A stretch of DNA of 64,000 nucleotides from DASXQK01 sp963724385. GTDB lineage: Bacteria; Pseudomonadota; Alphaproteobacteria; Dongiales; Dongiaceae. The notes beneath the pieces are model-generated. The model was given only the letters and a program-made list of their open reading frames with translations, made no database searches and was not told where the DNA came from. Of the stretch, positions 17,025-26,256 are shown one piece after another (position 1 is the stretch's first letter; every line of letters starts with the position of its first letter). Made by a program: the position numbers and the translations under genes. Location: assembly GCA_963724385.1 (NCBI GenBank), contig CAVRUJ010000002.1, positions 1,550,001 to 1,614,000 of the forward strand. Direction: 5' to 3'.

Positions 17025-18665
17025 TCAATCGGGCGGCGGAATTGCCGACGTGTCCAATCGCTGAAGACTCATCCGATCGAAGACATAGGCGGAACGCCCG
17101 TAGAAGTATTTTCGGTAGGCGGTTCGCCAATCGGGAGTGTCGAGGCGCCACTGCGGCAGCGGGCCGGTGCGGAAATAGACGACATTGGCGCGATCAAGCG
17201 GGACGAAAGGATATTCGCCCACGGGCGCATCGCGCGATTTCGGTACGAATACCACGGCGTTGCCGAGCTTCGCGGCATCGACCAGTCGAGGAAGCAACTG
17301 GTACTGGGGATCCCAATTCTTGAAGACCCCGACAATGACCTCGTCAGCATGCACCGCGTTCGCAAACAAAGCCGCGTAGGCAGCGACGACGGCGCTGGCA
17401 ATGAGCTCCCGTTTCGCGCGTCTCGCACTGTCGTAGACGATCAGCATCCCCCGGGCGAGAAGAGGTATCAGACCGAACAGAGTCGCCTCGCTGTAGTAGC
17501 TGGTATGGAGCGGCGTCGAACCCCAGGTCGAGTGGTCCGAGTACTGGAAGAAAAGAGCGATCAAAGTGAAAAGGAAAACCGACCCGCAAAAGAGGTTGGC
17601 CACACGCCCCGTTGTCTGCAGCAAGGCTACGCCGATCAACACTGCGGGAACGAGCAGGAGCCATGCGGCTGCTGGAAAGACGCGCGTCGGGTCCGAGAAT
17701 AGCAGCATGTTGGGGATGTAGTTTCCCCATCCGGCGGCGGTGAACAGGACGGCCGGCAGCGTGTGCTGCCAGATCCGGTTCAACGCGAAGGCCGGCGTGA
17801 AATCGATGCGGAAGTCGACGACCAGCGGGGCATAGCCTTCGCCGCGAATTCCGAACCCCATCCGATCGGCGGCTTGCAGGGCATTGTAGGGCAGCAGCCA
17901 GGGGTCGCCCGTGAGCTGCGCGTTCCATGCAAAGAAAAGCCCGACCATCGCCAGCACCGTGACCGCCATGGCAGCGGTCGGCGGCAGGAGGCGTAAAGGC
18001 CTGTCAGCCCGAAGTGCCGCTTGTCCGATCAGGATGAGGCTTGCGAACCCGCAAACCACCGCCACTAGCGGCCGCGTATTGAAATCATAGCCGAGGGCGA
18101 GCCCGGCGAGCGCCCCGTAAAGCATGGCGCGTTCGCTGCGTGCGCAGGTCACCGCCCGCAAGATCGACCAGAAAAACAATGCAACGAACAGCCGACTGGT
18201 CGGCTGGCCCAGCAGCGTGGCCCCCATCACCACCGTGGCCGGCGAGAACGCGGCAAGCAGGAGCGCGAGCGCAGCGACACGTCGGTCAAAAAGCTCCCGG
18301 ACGATCGCAAAGAACAACAGGAGTGTGAGACAGGTAGCAATGGCCGGCATGATCGAGGGCATGCCGGCAAGGACCCCGGGGGCCAGAAAGAGTGAATTGC
18401 CGAATGGATACTTGGCGAACCACAGGCCGTTGTAGATGTCGATATGCGGCGACGACGAGAACCCGAACTCAGGCGGCGCTTGCGCCGCCAGCACGCCTTG
18501 CGCGAACAGCTTGGCCTGAAACAAATTGGCCGCTGAGTCGGGGTCGAATGCGAAATAGGGAAAGCATATTCGAGCGATCTGCAGGCACAGCGCGCCGGTG
18601 CCGACCGATATCACGGTCGGATACCAGCTGAACGCCCGCTCCAGGCGGCAGGAGTGATCCTTCAC
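17025..18665 (-). CDS. polytopic membrane protein, GT-C/ArnT-like
   Basis: A 546-residue protein with ten or more hydrophobic segments and a C-terminal soluble part, like GT-C transferases that take sugars from polyprenyl carriers. An acidic pair near the first periplasmic loop (FAFDPDSAANLFQAKLFAQG) is in the right place for a catalytic residue. The start is a GTG at 18665 with little ribosome-binding signal, so the N-terminus is uncertain. It sits alone between trxA and folC, where other alphaproteobacteria usually have nothing, and codon use appears less GC-rich than in the flanking genes. It is probably an acquired gene; the substrate is unknown. Confidence 0.7.
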   Translation of the reverse strand: MKDHSCRLERAFSWYPTVISVGTGALCLQIARICFPYFAFDPDSAANLFQAKLFAQGVLAAQAPPEFGFSSSPHIDIYNGLWFAKYPFGNSLFLAPGVLAGMPSIMPAIATCLTLLLFFAIVRELFDRRVAALALLLAAFSPATVVMGATLLGQPTSRLFVALFFWSILRAVTCARSERAMLYGALAGLALGYDFNTRPLVAVVCGFASLILIGQAALRADRPLRLLPPTAAMAVTVLAMVGLFFAWNAQLTGDPWLLPYNALQAADRMGFGIRGEGYAPLVVDFRIDFTPAFALNRIWQHTLPAVLFTAAGWGNYIPNMLLFSDPTRVFPAAAWLLLVPAVLIGVALLQTTGRVANLFCGSVFLFTLIALFFQYSDHSTWGSTPLHTSYYSEATLFGLIPLLARGMLIVYDSARRAKRELIASAVVAAYAALFANAVHADEVIVGVFKNWDPQYQLLPRLVDAAKLGNAVVFVPKSRDAPVGEYPFVPLDRANVVYFRTGPLPQWRLDTPDWRTAYRKYFYGRSAYVFDRMSLQRLDTSAIPPPD

Positions 18666-18833
18666 GCGATCAGCTTGGTGAACACGGGCGCATTATGGCG
18701 CGTTCGCGAAATCCCGGGCGCAAGGGCAACCATGCAATTGAGTGAGCAATATGACTGAGCTACGCCCGCCTTGTGCCGATTCTGCCGGCAAGTGAAGCGT
18801 GCACCTATTCCGAATTTCATTTCCCCTTTTGCA

Positions 18834-20169
18834 TCAACCATTCATCTCCAAAACCACGCCCGCCAGATAGAGCGAGCCGCAGATGAGGATGCGCGAGGGC
18901 CATGACTCGCGGGCGAGGACGCGGGCCACGGCAGCGTCCACGCCATCGGCGATCTCGGCTGCAATCCCTGCCTTGGCCGCAGCCCCGGCCGCATCCTCGG
19001 CCGAGAGCGAGGCATGATCGCCCGCGATCCTGACCGCGATCAGGTCGCTGGCCTGCGCTGCCAAGGGCTTCAGGAAGGCGACCGGCTCCTTGCTGCTCAG
19101 CATGCCGAAGACGAGATGCAGCGGCCGGTCCGCCCAGCCCTTGACGAATTCCCCCAGCGCCTCGCCGGCCGCCTGGTTATGGCCGCCGTCGAGCCAGAGC
19201 TCCCAGCCTGGCGGCAGGCTTGCCGCCAGCGGCCCCCGGGTCAGGCGCTGGAGGCGCGCCGGCCATTCGACCTCGCTAAGACCTCTCGCGGCAGCGTGAT
19301 CGTCGACCTTGAATCCCCTGAGCAAGGGCAGGCAGGCAAGCGCCGCTCCGGCATTGGGAATCTGATGCGCCCCGGGGAGGGCCGGCTTGGGAAATCTTCG
19401 CTCGCCGGCGGAGTCGCGGAACGACATGCCCTCGCCCACTTCGGTTGCCAGCCACTCTCGGCCATAACGATGCAGGGGCGCTTCGAGCTCGGCCGCCTTG
19501 GCCTCGAACACCGCCATGGCTTCGGGCGGCTGAGGCCCGACCACCGCCGGCACGCGGGCCTTGATGATGCCGGCCTTCTCGAAGGCGATCTTGGCCAGCG
19601 TGTCGCCCAGGTACTGCATGTGGTCGAAGGAGATGGGCATCAGCACGCTGACGAGGGGCCGCTCGATCACATTGGTCGAGTTCGAGCCGGCCGCCGAGGC
19701 CGGTCTCCAGCAGCAGGATCTCCGCCGGCTGCCGGGCAAAGGCGAGGAAGGCCGCGCAGGTCGTGATCTCGAAGAAGGTGATGGGCTCGCCGCCATTCGC
19801 CCGCTCGCATTCCTCCAGCAAGGCCAGCAGCGCCTCCTCGCCGATCAGCGAGCCGGCAAGCCGGATGCGCTCGTGGAAGCGCACCAGATGGGGCGAGATG
19901 TAGGCATGCACGCGATAGCCGGCTGCCTCCAGCATCGCCCGGAGATACGCGATGACCGAGCCCTTGCCGTTGGTGCCGGCGACATGGACGACAGGCGGGA
20001 CCTTCCGCTCCGGATGGCCGAGGCGCGCAAGCAAGCGCCAGGTCCGGTCGAGAGAAAGGTCGATGATCTTGGGATGCAGCTTGGACAGCCGCTCCAGGAC
20101 GCGGTCGGTCCCGGGCCTCTGCTCTATCGCGTGTTCGGCCGAGGTCTTAGTCGAGTTGGGGCTGGGCAT
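18834..20169 (-). pseudogene. folC: folylpolyglutamate synthase/dihydrofolate synthase, apparent frameshift
   Basis: FolC adds glutamate to dihydropteroate and folates. The first part (20169 down to about 19685) reads VVHVAGTNGKGSVIAYL (the ATP-binding P-loop) and ends LLLETGLGGRLE. The rest continues in another frame as TNVIERPLVSVLMPISFDH and runs to 18834. Homologues read through this joint, so one extra base sits at about 19676–19684 (minus strand CTCGAACTCGACC, where CTCGACTCGACC or similar would keep frame). folC is normally essential, and the whole remainder is intact, so a sequencing or assembly error is more likely than true loss. The start overlaps accD by 23 bases. Confidence 0.88.
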
Positions 20170-21067
20170 AGCTCTCGCCGGCGGGGACCACGGGCAGGCT
20201 CACCACCTCCGCCGGCGGAGTGGGATGGCGCAGCAGGTCGATGATGCGGATGAAGGTATCGCGCAGCTGGCTGCGGGGCACGACGAGATCGACCATGCCG
20301 TGCTCGAGCAGATATTCGGCCCGTTGGAATCCCTCGGGCAGCTTTTCGCGGATCGTCTCCTCGATCACGCGAGCCCCGGCGAAGCCGATCACCGCACCAG
20401 GCTCGGCGATCGCGATGTCGCCCAGCATGGCGAAGGAGGCGCTGACGCCGCCGGTGGTCGGGTCGGTCAGCAGGACGATATAGGGCAGCCCCGCCTCCTT
20501 GACCTCGTCCACGGCGATGATGCTGCGCGGCATCTGCATCAGGGAGATGATGCCCTCCTGCATGCGCGCCCCGCCCGAGGCCGGGATGACGATGAGGGGC
20601 GCTTCCTGCAGCACGGCGAGCCTGGCCGCGGCGATCAGCCCGTCACCCACGGCCGCACCCATGGAGCCGCCCATGAACTCGAAATTGAAGGCGGCGATCA
20701 CCGCCGGGATGCCGCCGATGGTGCCGTGCGCGACGACGACGGCATCCTGCTCGCCGGTCTTGGCCTGGGCTTCTCTCAGCCGGTCGGTGTAGCGCTTGCT
20801 GTCGCGGAATTTGAGCGGATCGGGCTCGCCCTTGGGCAGCTCGATGCGATTGTACTTGCCGTCATCGAACAGAAGTTCGAGGCGCCGGACCGCCGGCAGG
20901 CGCATGTGATAGCCGCAATGGGGGCAGACCCTGAGTGCCGCTTCCAGCTCCCGGTGGAAGATCATCTGGCCGCATTTGTCGCATTTGTCCCAGAGGTTGT
21001 CCGGCGGCTCGGCGCGGCGCACCAGGCCCTGGAGCTTCGGCCGCACGAAATTGGATAGCCAGCTCAT
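20147..21067 (-). CDS. accD: acetyl-CoA carboxylase carboxyltransferase subunit beta
   Basis: A 306-residue subunit that, with AccA, transfers the carboxyl group from carboxybiotin to acetyl-CoA, the first step of fatty acid synthesis. The N-terminal four-cysteine zinc finger is C29, C32, C48 and C51 (CDKCGQM and CPHCGYH). The carboxyltransferase core shows SGGARMQEGIISLMQM and TDPTTGGVSASFAMLGD. It overlaps the trpA stop by four bases and runs into folC, the usual trpB–trpA–accD–folC order. Confidence 0.95.
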   Translation of the reverse strand: MSWLSNFVRPKLQGLVRRAEPPDNLWDKCDKCGQMIFHRELEAALRVCPHCGYHMRLPAVRRLELLFDDGKYNRIELPKGEPDPLKFRDSKRYTDRLREAQAKTGEQDAVVVAHGTIGGIPAVIAAFNFEFMGGSMGAAVGDGLIAAARLAVLQEAPLIVIPASGGARMQEGIISLMQMPRSIIAVDEVKEAGLPYIVLLTDPTTGGVSASFAMLGDIAIAEPGAVIGFAGARVIEETIREKLPEGFQRAEYLLEHGMVDLVVPRSQLRDTFIRIIDLLRHPTPPAEVVSLPVVPAGESYAQPQLD

Positions 21068-21912
21068 CGCCCTCTCCTCGCTCCCCTGACCGCCGCGGCA
21101 AGCTCGCCGACGAGGCCGAGCACGTCATCCTTCAACCCCGGCTTGGCCCGGCCAGCGGCGTCGAGGTTGCCGGCGGTCCGGTCCACCAGGGCCGAGCCCA
21201 CCACCGCCGCGTCGGCCACCGCGGCCACCGCCGCCGCCTGCGCCGGCTTGCGGATGCCGAAGCCCACCGCCACCGGCAGCGCCGTGTGACGCTTCAGCCG
21301 GGTGACCGCCTTGGTCACATCGGCGTCGGCGGCCGAGCGGGTGCCGGTGATCCCGGCAATCGCGATATAATAGACGAAGCCCGCGGTGTTGCGCAGCACC
21401 GCCGGCAGGCGCTTGTCGTCGGTCGTGGGCGTGGCGAGACGAATGAAATCGAGGCCCGCCGCCTTGGCCGGCAGGCAAAGCTCGTCGTCTTCCTCGGGCG
21501 GCAGGTCGACGACGATGAGGCCGTCCACGCCCGCCGCCCTGGCGTCGGCCAGGAAGCGCTCGTTGCCGTAGCGGTAGATCGGGTTGTAGTAGCCCATGAG
21601 CACGATGGGCGTCGCCTGATCGGCTTCCCGGAAGGCGCGGACCATGGCCAAGGTGCGCGTCATGCGCTGCCCGGCCTTGAGCGCGCGCAAGGACGAGGCC
21701 TGGATCGCCGGCCCGTCGGCCATGGGATCGCTGAACGGCATGCCGAGCTCGATGAGGTCGGCGCCGGCCGCCGGCAGGGCCTTCACGACCGCGAGCGAGG
21801 TCTCAGGGTCGGGATCGCCCGCGGTCAGGAAAGTGACCAGCCCCGCGCGGCCCTCGCCCTTGAGTGCCTCGAAGCGCCGCTCGATGCGCCCGGCCGGCCT
21901 TGCCGCGCTCAC
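21064..21912 (-). CDS. trpA: tryptophan synthase alpha chain
   Basis: A 282-residue TIM barrel that cleaves indole-3-glycerol phosphate to indole, which is channelled to TrpB. The catalytic glutamate and aspartate lie in LIELGMPFSDPMADGP, and AIAGITGTRSAADADV is the phosphate-binding loop region. The start is the GTG at 21912, which overlaps the trpB stop by four bases (GTGA), so translation is coupled. No ATG fits the conserved N-terminus. Confidence 0.95.
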   Translation of the reverse strand: MSAARPAGRIERRFEALKGEGRAGLVTFLTAGDPDPETSLAVVKALPAAGADLIELGMPFSDPMADGPAIQASSLRALKAGQRMTRTLAMVRAFREADQATPIVLMGYYNPIYRYGNERFLADARAAGVDGLIVVDLPPEEDDELCLPAKAAGLDFIRLATPTTDDKRLPAVLRNTAGFVYYIAIAGITGTRSAADADVTKAVTRLKRHTALPVAVGFGIRKPAQAAAVAAVADAAVVGSALVDRTAGNLDAAGRAKPGLKDDVLGLVGELAAAVRGARRGR

Positions 21913-23156
21913 AGCTTGGTCCCGAGAAGCTTGGCGGCGGCGAAGATGTCCTTGTCCCCGCGCCCGCAGAGGTTGACCACGATCAGGTGATCCTTGGGGC
22001 GCTTGGGCGCGATCTTCATCACCTCGGCCAGGGCATGGGCGGGCTCGAAGGCCGGGATGATCCCTTCCAGCCGGCTCAGCAGCTGGAAGGCTTCCAGGCA
22101 CTCCTTGTCCGTGGCCGAGACGTATGTGACCCGGCCGGTATCGTGCAGCCAGGCATGCTCCGGCCCGATTCCGGGATAGTCGAGGCCGGCCGAGATGGAA
22201 TGGGCCTCCAGGATCTGGCCGTCGTCGTCCTGGAGAAGATAGGTGCGGTTGCCGTGGAGCACGCCGGGCAGGCCGCCGGCGAGCGACGCCGCGTGGTGCC
22301 CGGTCTCGATGCCCTCGCCCGCCGCCTCGACGCCGCGCATTTCGACCGTTGGATCGTCGAGGAAAGGATGGAACAGGCCCATGGCGTTGGACCCGCCGCC
22401 GATGGCCGCGACCAGCGTGTCGGGCAGGCGCCCGCCCTCGGCCTTGGCGAGTTGCGCGCGGGTCTCGCGCCCGATCACACATTGGAAATCGCGGACCATG
22501 GCGGGATAGGGATGGGGGCCGGCGACCGAGCCGATGATGTAGAAGGTGTTCTCGACGCTGGCGACCCAGTCGCGCAGGGCCTCGTTCATCGCGTCTTTCA
22601 AGGTGCGCGAGCCGCTCTTGACCGGCACGACCTCAGTCCCCAGCAGGCGCATGCGGAAGACGTTGGGCTGCTGGCGCTCCATGTCGATCTCGCCCATGTA
22701 GACCGTGCAGGGCAGGCCGAAGAGAGCGGCGACGGTGGCCGTCGCCACGCCATGCTGGCCGGCCCCGGTCTCGGCGATGATCCGGGTCTTGCCCATGCGC
22801 CGGGCGACCAGGATCTGGCCCATGCAATTGTTGATCTTGTGGGCGCCGGTGTGGTTCAGCTCGTCGCGCTTCAGGTAGATCTTCGCCCCGCCCAGATGTT
22901 CGGTCAGGCGCTGGGCGAAAAACAGCGGGCTCGGCCGCCCGACGTAGTGCTCGAGGTAATAGTCGAGCTCGGCGGCGAAGGCGGGATCGGCCTTGGCCCG
23001 GCCATAGGCCTGTTCCAGCTCCAGCACCAGCGGCATCAAGGTCTCGGCGACGAAGCGCCCGCCATAGATGCCGAAGCGCCCGCGCTCGTCCGGTCCGCCG
23101 CGATAACTGTTGGGTTTGTTCACGACCCGTCCCTTCAAGGGGGCGGAATCAACCAT
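21909..23156 (-). CDS. trpB: tryptophan synthase beta chain
   Basis: A 415-residue PLP enzyme that condenses indole with serine. The PLP lysine is in HTGAHKINN, the phosphate-binding loop is GGGSNAMGLF, and the C-terminal NLCGRGDKD is typical. GGAG sits five bases before the ATG at 23156. In related genomes trpF lies directly upstream, but here an unrelated four-gene block intervenes, so trpBA must have its own promoter in the 105-base divergent gap with the quinone reductase. Confidence 0.96.
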   Translation of the reverse strand: MVDSAPLKGRVVNKPNSYRGGPDERGRFGIYGGRFVAETLMPLVLELEQAYGRAKADPAFAAELDYYLEHYVGRPSPLFFAQRLTEHLGGAKIYLKRDELNHTGAHKINNCMGQILVARRMGKTRIIAETGAGQHGVATATVAALFGLPCTVYMGEIDMERQQPNVFRMRLLGTEVVPVKSGSRTLKDAMNEALRDWVASVENTFYIIGSVAGPHPYPAMVRDFQCVIGRETRAQLAKAEGGRLPDTLVAAIGGGSNAMGLFHPFLDDPTVEMRGVEAAGEGIETGHHAASLAGGLPGVLHGNRTYLLQDDDGQILEAHSISAGLDYPGIGPEHAWLHDTGRVTYVSATDKECLEAFQLLSRLEGIIPAFEPAHALAEVMKIAPKRPKDHLIVVNLCGRGDKDIFAAAKLLGTKL

Positions 23157-23261
23157 ATGCGCTCCGGAAGGTCAAAGGCAGGCTGGGGCCTGTCGCCGGG
23201 AGACGGATGCTCGTGCAGTATGGCGCTTCTCCATCTGCATATCGATCCGGCAGGCAACTCC

Positions 23262-23978
23262 ATGCGCGTCTTTATCGTCCACGCTCATCACGAACCCCAG
23301 AGCTTCAACGGCGCCATGACCCGCGAGGCGGAAGCAGCACTCAGCGCCGCCGGGCATGAGGTCGTCATCTCCGACCTTTACGCCATGAAGTTCGATCCGG
23401 TGTCGGACCGGCGCAACTTCACGACCGTCAAGGATCCCACCCGGCTGCGCCAGCAAGCCGAGGAAGCCTATGCGGCCGAACATGAGGGCTTCGCGCCGGA
23501 GATCCAGGCGGAAATGGACAAGCTCTTCTGGTGCGACGCGCTGATCCTCCAGTTCCCGCTCTGGTGGTTCGGCCTGCCGGGCATCCTGAAGGGCTGGGTC
23601 GATCGGGTCTTCGCCTCGGGCGGACGGATCTATGGCGGCGGCAAGTGGTACGACCGGGGCGTCTTCGCCGGCAAGCGCGCCATGTGCTCGCTGACCACGG
23701 GCGGATTGCCGCCCGCGTATTCTCAAACAGGCTTGAGCGGGCCGATCGATTGGATCCTGTTCCCGATCAACCACGGCATCCTCTATTTCACCGGCTTCAC
23801 CGTGATCGAGCCATTCCTCGTCCATGGGCCCGTGCGCATCAGCCAGGAGGAACGCCTGGCCCATCTGGCGCGCTATCGCGAACGGGTGCTGGGTTTGGCG
23901 ACGGCGCCGACGATCAGTTATCCGAAGCTCGCCGACTATGACGAGCGCTACGTCTTGAAAGCGCCGCCGAAAGCGTAG
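23262..23978 (+). CDS. NAD(P)H dehydrogenase (quinone), flavodoxin-like fold
   Basis: A 238-residue member of the NQO1/KefF/MdaB-like family that performs two-electron quinone or drug reduction with FAD or FMN. The N-terminus MRVFIVHAHHEPQSFNGAM is the flavin-phosphate loop. LILQFPLWWFGLPGILKGW is the signature mid-region, and the late GFTVIEPFLVHGP block also fits. The ATG at 23262 is chosen because conserved sequence starts there. It is divergent from trpB and is the first gene of a block that separates trpB from trpF. Confidence 0.85.
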   Translation: MRVFIVHAHHEPQSFNGAMTREAEAALSAAGHEVVISDLYAMKFDPVSDRRNFTTVKDPTRLRQQAEEAYAAEHEGFAPEIQAEMDKLFWCDALILQFPLWWFGLPGILKGWVDRVFASGGRIYGGGKWYDRGVFAGKRAMCSLTTGGLPPAYSQTGLSGPIDWILFPINHGILYFTGFTVIEPFLVHGPVRISQEERLAHLARYRERVLGLATAPTISYPKLADYDERYVLKAPPKA

Positions 23979-24194
23979 AAGCGCAAGCCGAGGCGCAGAG
24001 AAGGCCCGGCCAATCCGGCGCCGGAATTAGCGCTGACTTCTCGAATTTCAAGGGCAGGCCGCTGGAACATTTTCCGGACGTTATTTTTGCTCACGACAAA
24101 TGTGAATAATCCGCCGGTTGAACGCCATACCGCGCCGCACCAAATCCCTCGCACTGGCGCTAAACCCGCCTTTTGCGAGCAATGGAGTACCCTT

Positions 24195-24443
24195 TTGAAT
24201 CCCTATCTCACCAGTCCGACGCTATCTGCTTCTCACGATTTGCCGGCCGCCGGCCGCATCCTCCGCGCCCTGCGCGGACTTGATTCCGTCCTGGGGGCGG
24301 TCATGAACACGCTTTCCATCTGGGATCGCCGGCACAGGGACCGGCTGCATCTGGCAAGTCTCGACCACCGCATGCTGCGCGACATCGGGATCAGCAGCGC
24401 CGATGTTCACCACGAGGCGTCCAAGCCGTTTTGGCGCGCCTGA
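24195..24443 (+). CDS. DUF1127 domain small protein
   Basis: An 82-residue protein whose C-terminal half (HLASLDHRMLRDIGIS, then a KPFWRA end) is the arginine-rich DUF1127/YjiS-like motif. Short DUF1127 proteins in alphaproteobacteria have been tied to RNA binding and to phosphate or carbon metabolism; larger versions are only regulatory suspects. I start it at the TTG at 24195, eight bases after GGAG. An upstream extension in frame is possible but not conserved-looking. It is preceded by a 215-base AT-richer gap likely to hold its promoter. Confidence 0.8.
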   Translation: MNPYLTSPTLSASHDLPAAGRILRALRGLDSVLGAVMNTLSIWDRRHRDRLHLASLDHRMLRDIGISSADVHHEASKPFWRA

Positions 24444-24474
24444 ACGCCCCGGGCCCGAACAACCCTAGCCGACG

Positions 24475-25656
24475 TCACGCCCGCATCACCTCGTCCAGCG
24501 CCCGTCGCGGGCTTGGGCTCGCGGCCCGTTCGGGGATCCCCAACCGGAAGACGAAGGTCGGCTCCCAGCCTGGCAAGCCGGCGAGCTTGGTAAGCGCCGG
24601 CCCGAATGTGTTGGGTTTGCCCAGCATCGCGTCGCGATCGATCCGCTCGACGGGCTGATTGAGCGGCTGCGCGGTAAGGCCTTCGGCCGTCGCGGCCAGA
24701 TGCAGCCTTTGCCAGGCCCGGCCGGCTTCGATGGCGGAGCCCATGTCGAGCCGGTCGCGCACCAGAAGCATGCCGAAAAGCGGCGCGCTCGCGACCTGGC
24801 TGTCCCGGGTGAGGGCGAGCCAATACTGGTCGGCGGATTGAGCGTCCATATCGGGCAGGATCTTGGAGAGCGCAGTCACCAGGGGCGAGAGCCCGGCCGT
24901 ATCCACCGTCACGCCGTCGCGATGGGCGGCGATCTCCTGCCGGCCGGTGCGGAACCATCGGGCGCTGTCGGCGGACATCTCAGGGTCGGCGATGATGCTC
25001 TCGGTCGCCGCAACGATCAGCCTGCCCAGGTCCTCGCGCGCGGCCTTGCCTGCGGCGAAATAGATGGCCACGGCGTCGCTCGCGGCCTGACGGGTGAAGC
25101 GGTCGAGGCTGTCCATGGCGATCGGCCGGTCGGCGAAATAGGGCCCGCGATTGGTGTGCCGGTGCGGGATCGCATCGAACAGGGGATCGCGGACGGGCGG
25201 CGCATGGGTAAAGGCGAGGCGGGCGGCGAGCAGCGGCGTGTCGGCCGGAGACAGGGAAAGCCGGCCCTCTGCGGGTTGCACGTCCGCCTTCCAGCCAAAG
25301 GCCCGCGCGGCCAGCACGAGGTTCTCGATCGCGGCGCCGAGGCCGAGATGCATCTCGCGCCGGAAGGGATCGAAGCTGCCGAGATTGCGCGCGCGGTCGG
25401 CGAAGACGGAAATCGCGTTGTCTTCGAGCCGGAACAGCCAAGGCTGGGTGTCATGGGGATTGGCGGCCAGGATCGCAGCATGCAGCGGCTGCTTCACGCC
25501 TTCGGCCCCATCGCCCTGCCACTCGCCCCAAGGCGCATAGGCCGGGCCTTCGCCCGCCGACCACAGGCCGCGGTCCCAGGCGCGGTAGCCGAGACCGGCG
25601 AGCGAAAGGCCGGCAGCACCGGCCGCGCCGATCAACAATGCCCGCCGCCTCAGCAT
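24475..25656 (-). CDS. nitroreductase-family protein with Tat-like leader
   Basis: A 393-residue protein. The N-terminus MLRRRALLIGAAGAAGLSL looks like a twin-arginine or ordinary signal sequence, so the protein may be exported or membrane anchored. The body has the nitroreductase-type pattern (NPHDTQPWLFRLEDN early, then HRHTNRGPYF), as in Acg-like double-domain FMN proteins. Electron donor and substrate are unknown. The ATG at 25656 is chosen because it opens the signal-like segment. It is convergent with the DUF1127 gene and divergent from the GNAT gene. Confidence 0.75.
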   Translation of the reverse strand: MLRRRALLIGAAGAAGLSLAGLGYRAWDRGLWSAGEGPAYAPWGEWQGDGAEGVKQPLHAAILAANPHDTQPWLFRLEDNAISVFADRARNLGSFDPFRREMHLGLGAAIENLVLAARAFGWKADVQPAEGRLSLSPADTPLLAARLAFTHAPPVRDPLFDAIPHRHTNRGPYFADRPIAMDSLDRFTRQAASDAVAIYFAAGKAAREDLGRLIVAATESIIADPEMSADSARWFRTGRQEIAAHRDGVTVDTAGLSPLVTALSKILPDMDAQSADQYWLALTRDSQVASAPLFGMLLVRDRLDMGSAIEAGRAWQRLHLAATAEGLTAQPLNQPVERIDRDAMLGKPNTFGPALTKLAGLPGWEPTFVFRLGIPERAASPSPRRALDEVMRA

Positions 25657-25769
25657 GGCCGCCTCCGTCCTCAACGATCCGCCAACGCCCGACATTGGCA
25701 GGTTGCAGGCATTCGCGCCGAAACACTACCCTGACGCGGCTCCAAAGCTCATTCGGGTGGAGAACTTCG

Positions 25770-26243
25770 TTGGACCCCGTTCGCCTGCGCAAGGCGCAAA
25801 CCGACGACAAAGCGACCATGCGGGCGATGCTGGCCGATCACCTGCGGGAGATCCGCGCCTTCGGGCCGGTCGAAGAGCCTTATCCTTATTTCGATGTCTA
25901 CTGGACCGAGGCGACGCGCTGGCCCTACCTGATCGAGGTCGACGGCGAGCCGATCGGCTTCGTCATGGTCAACCAGTGGTCGCCGTCCGGACGCGGCACC
26001 GATCACGCCATCGCGGAGTTCTACATCGGCCCCGCCCATCGGCGCCTCGGCCTCGGCGTGGAGGCGGCCCGGCAAGCTTTTCTGGCTCACCCCGGCCAAT
26101 GGGAGCTCGCCATCTTCGAGGCCAATCGGCCGGCCCAGGCGTTCTGGCCCCGGGCGATTGCCAGCGTCGGCGGCCGGTCTCTCGAGCGCTTCGTGTACCA
26201 AGGCAGCGCCGTGCTGAGATTCGTGGTTGGCGCCGAGGTTTGA
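25770..26243 (+). CDS. GNAT family N-acetyltransferase
   Basis: A 157-residue acetyl-CoA-dependent acyltransferase. The fold is seen in the order beta1 (VRLRKAQTDDKATM), the central beta strand with AIAEFYIGPAHRRLGLGVEA (acetyl-CoA pyrophosphate loop, here RRLGLG) and a C-terminal FEANRPAQAFW helix. The start is the TTG at 25770 with GGTGGAG seven bases upstream. The acceptor substrate is not predictable. Its stop lies 13 bases from the converging trpF. Confidence 0.82.
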   Translation: MDPVRLRKAQTDDKATMRAMLADHLREIRAFGPVEEPYPYFDVYWTEATRWPYLIEVDGEPIGFVMVNQWSPSGRGTDHAIAEFYIGPAHRRLGLGVEAARQAFLAHPGQWELAIFEANRPAQAFWPRAIASVGGRSLERFVYQGSAVLRFVVGAEV

Positions 26244-26256
26244 GCCGAGGCTCTCT

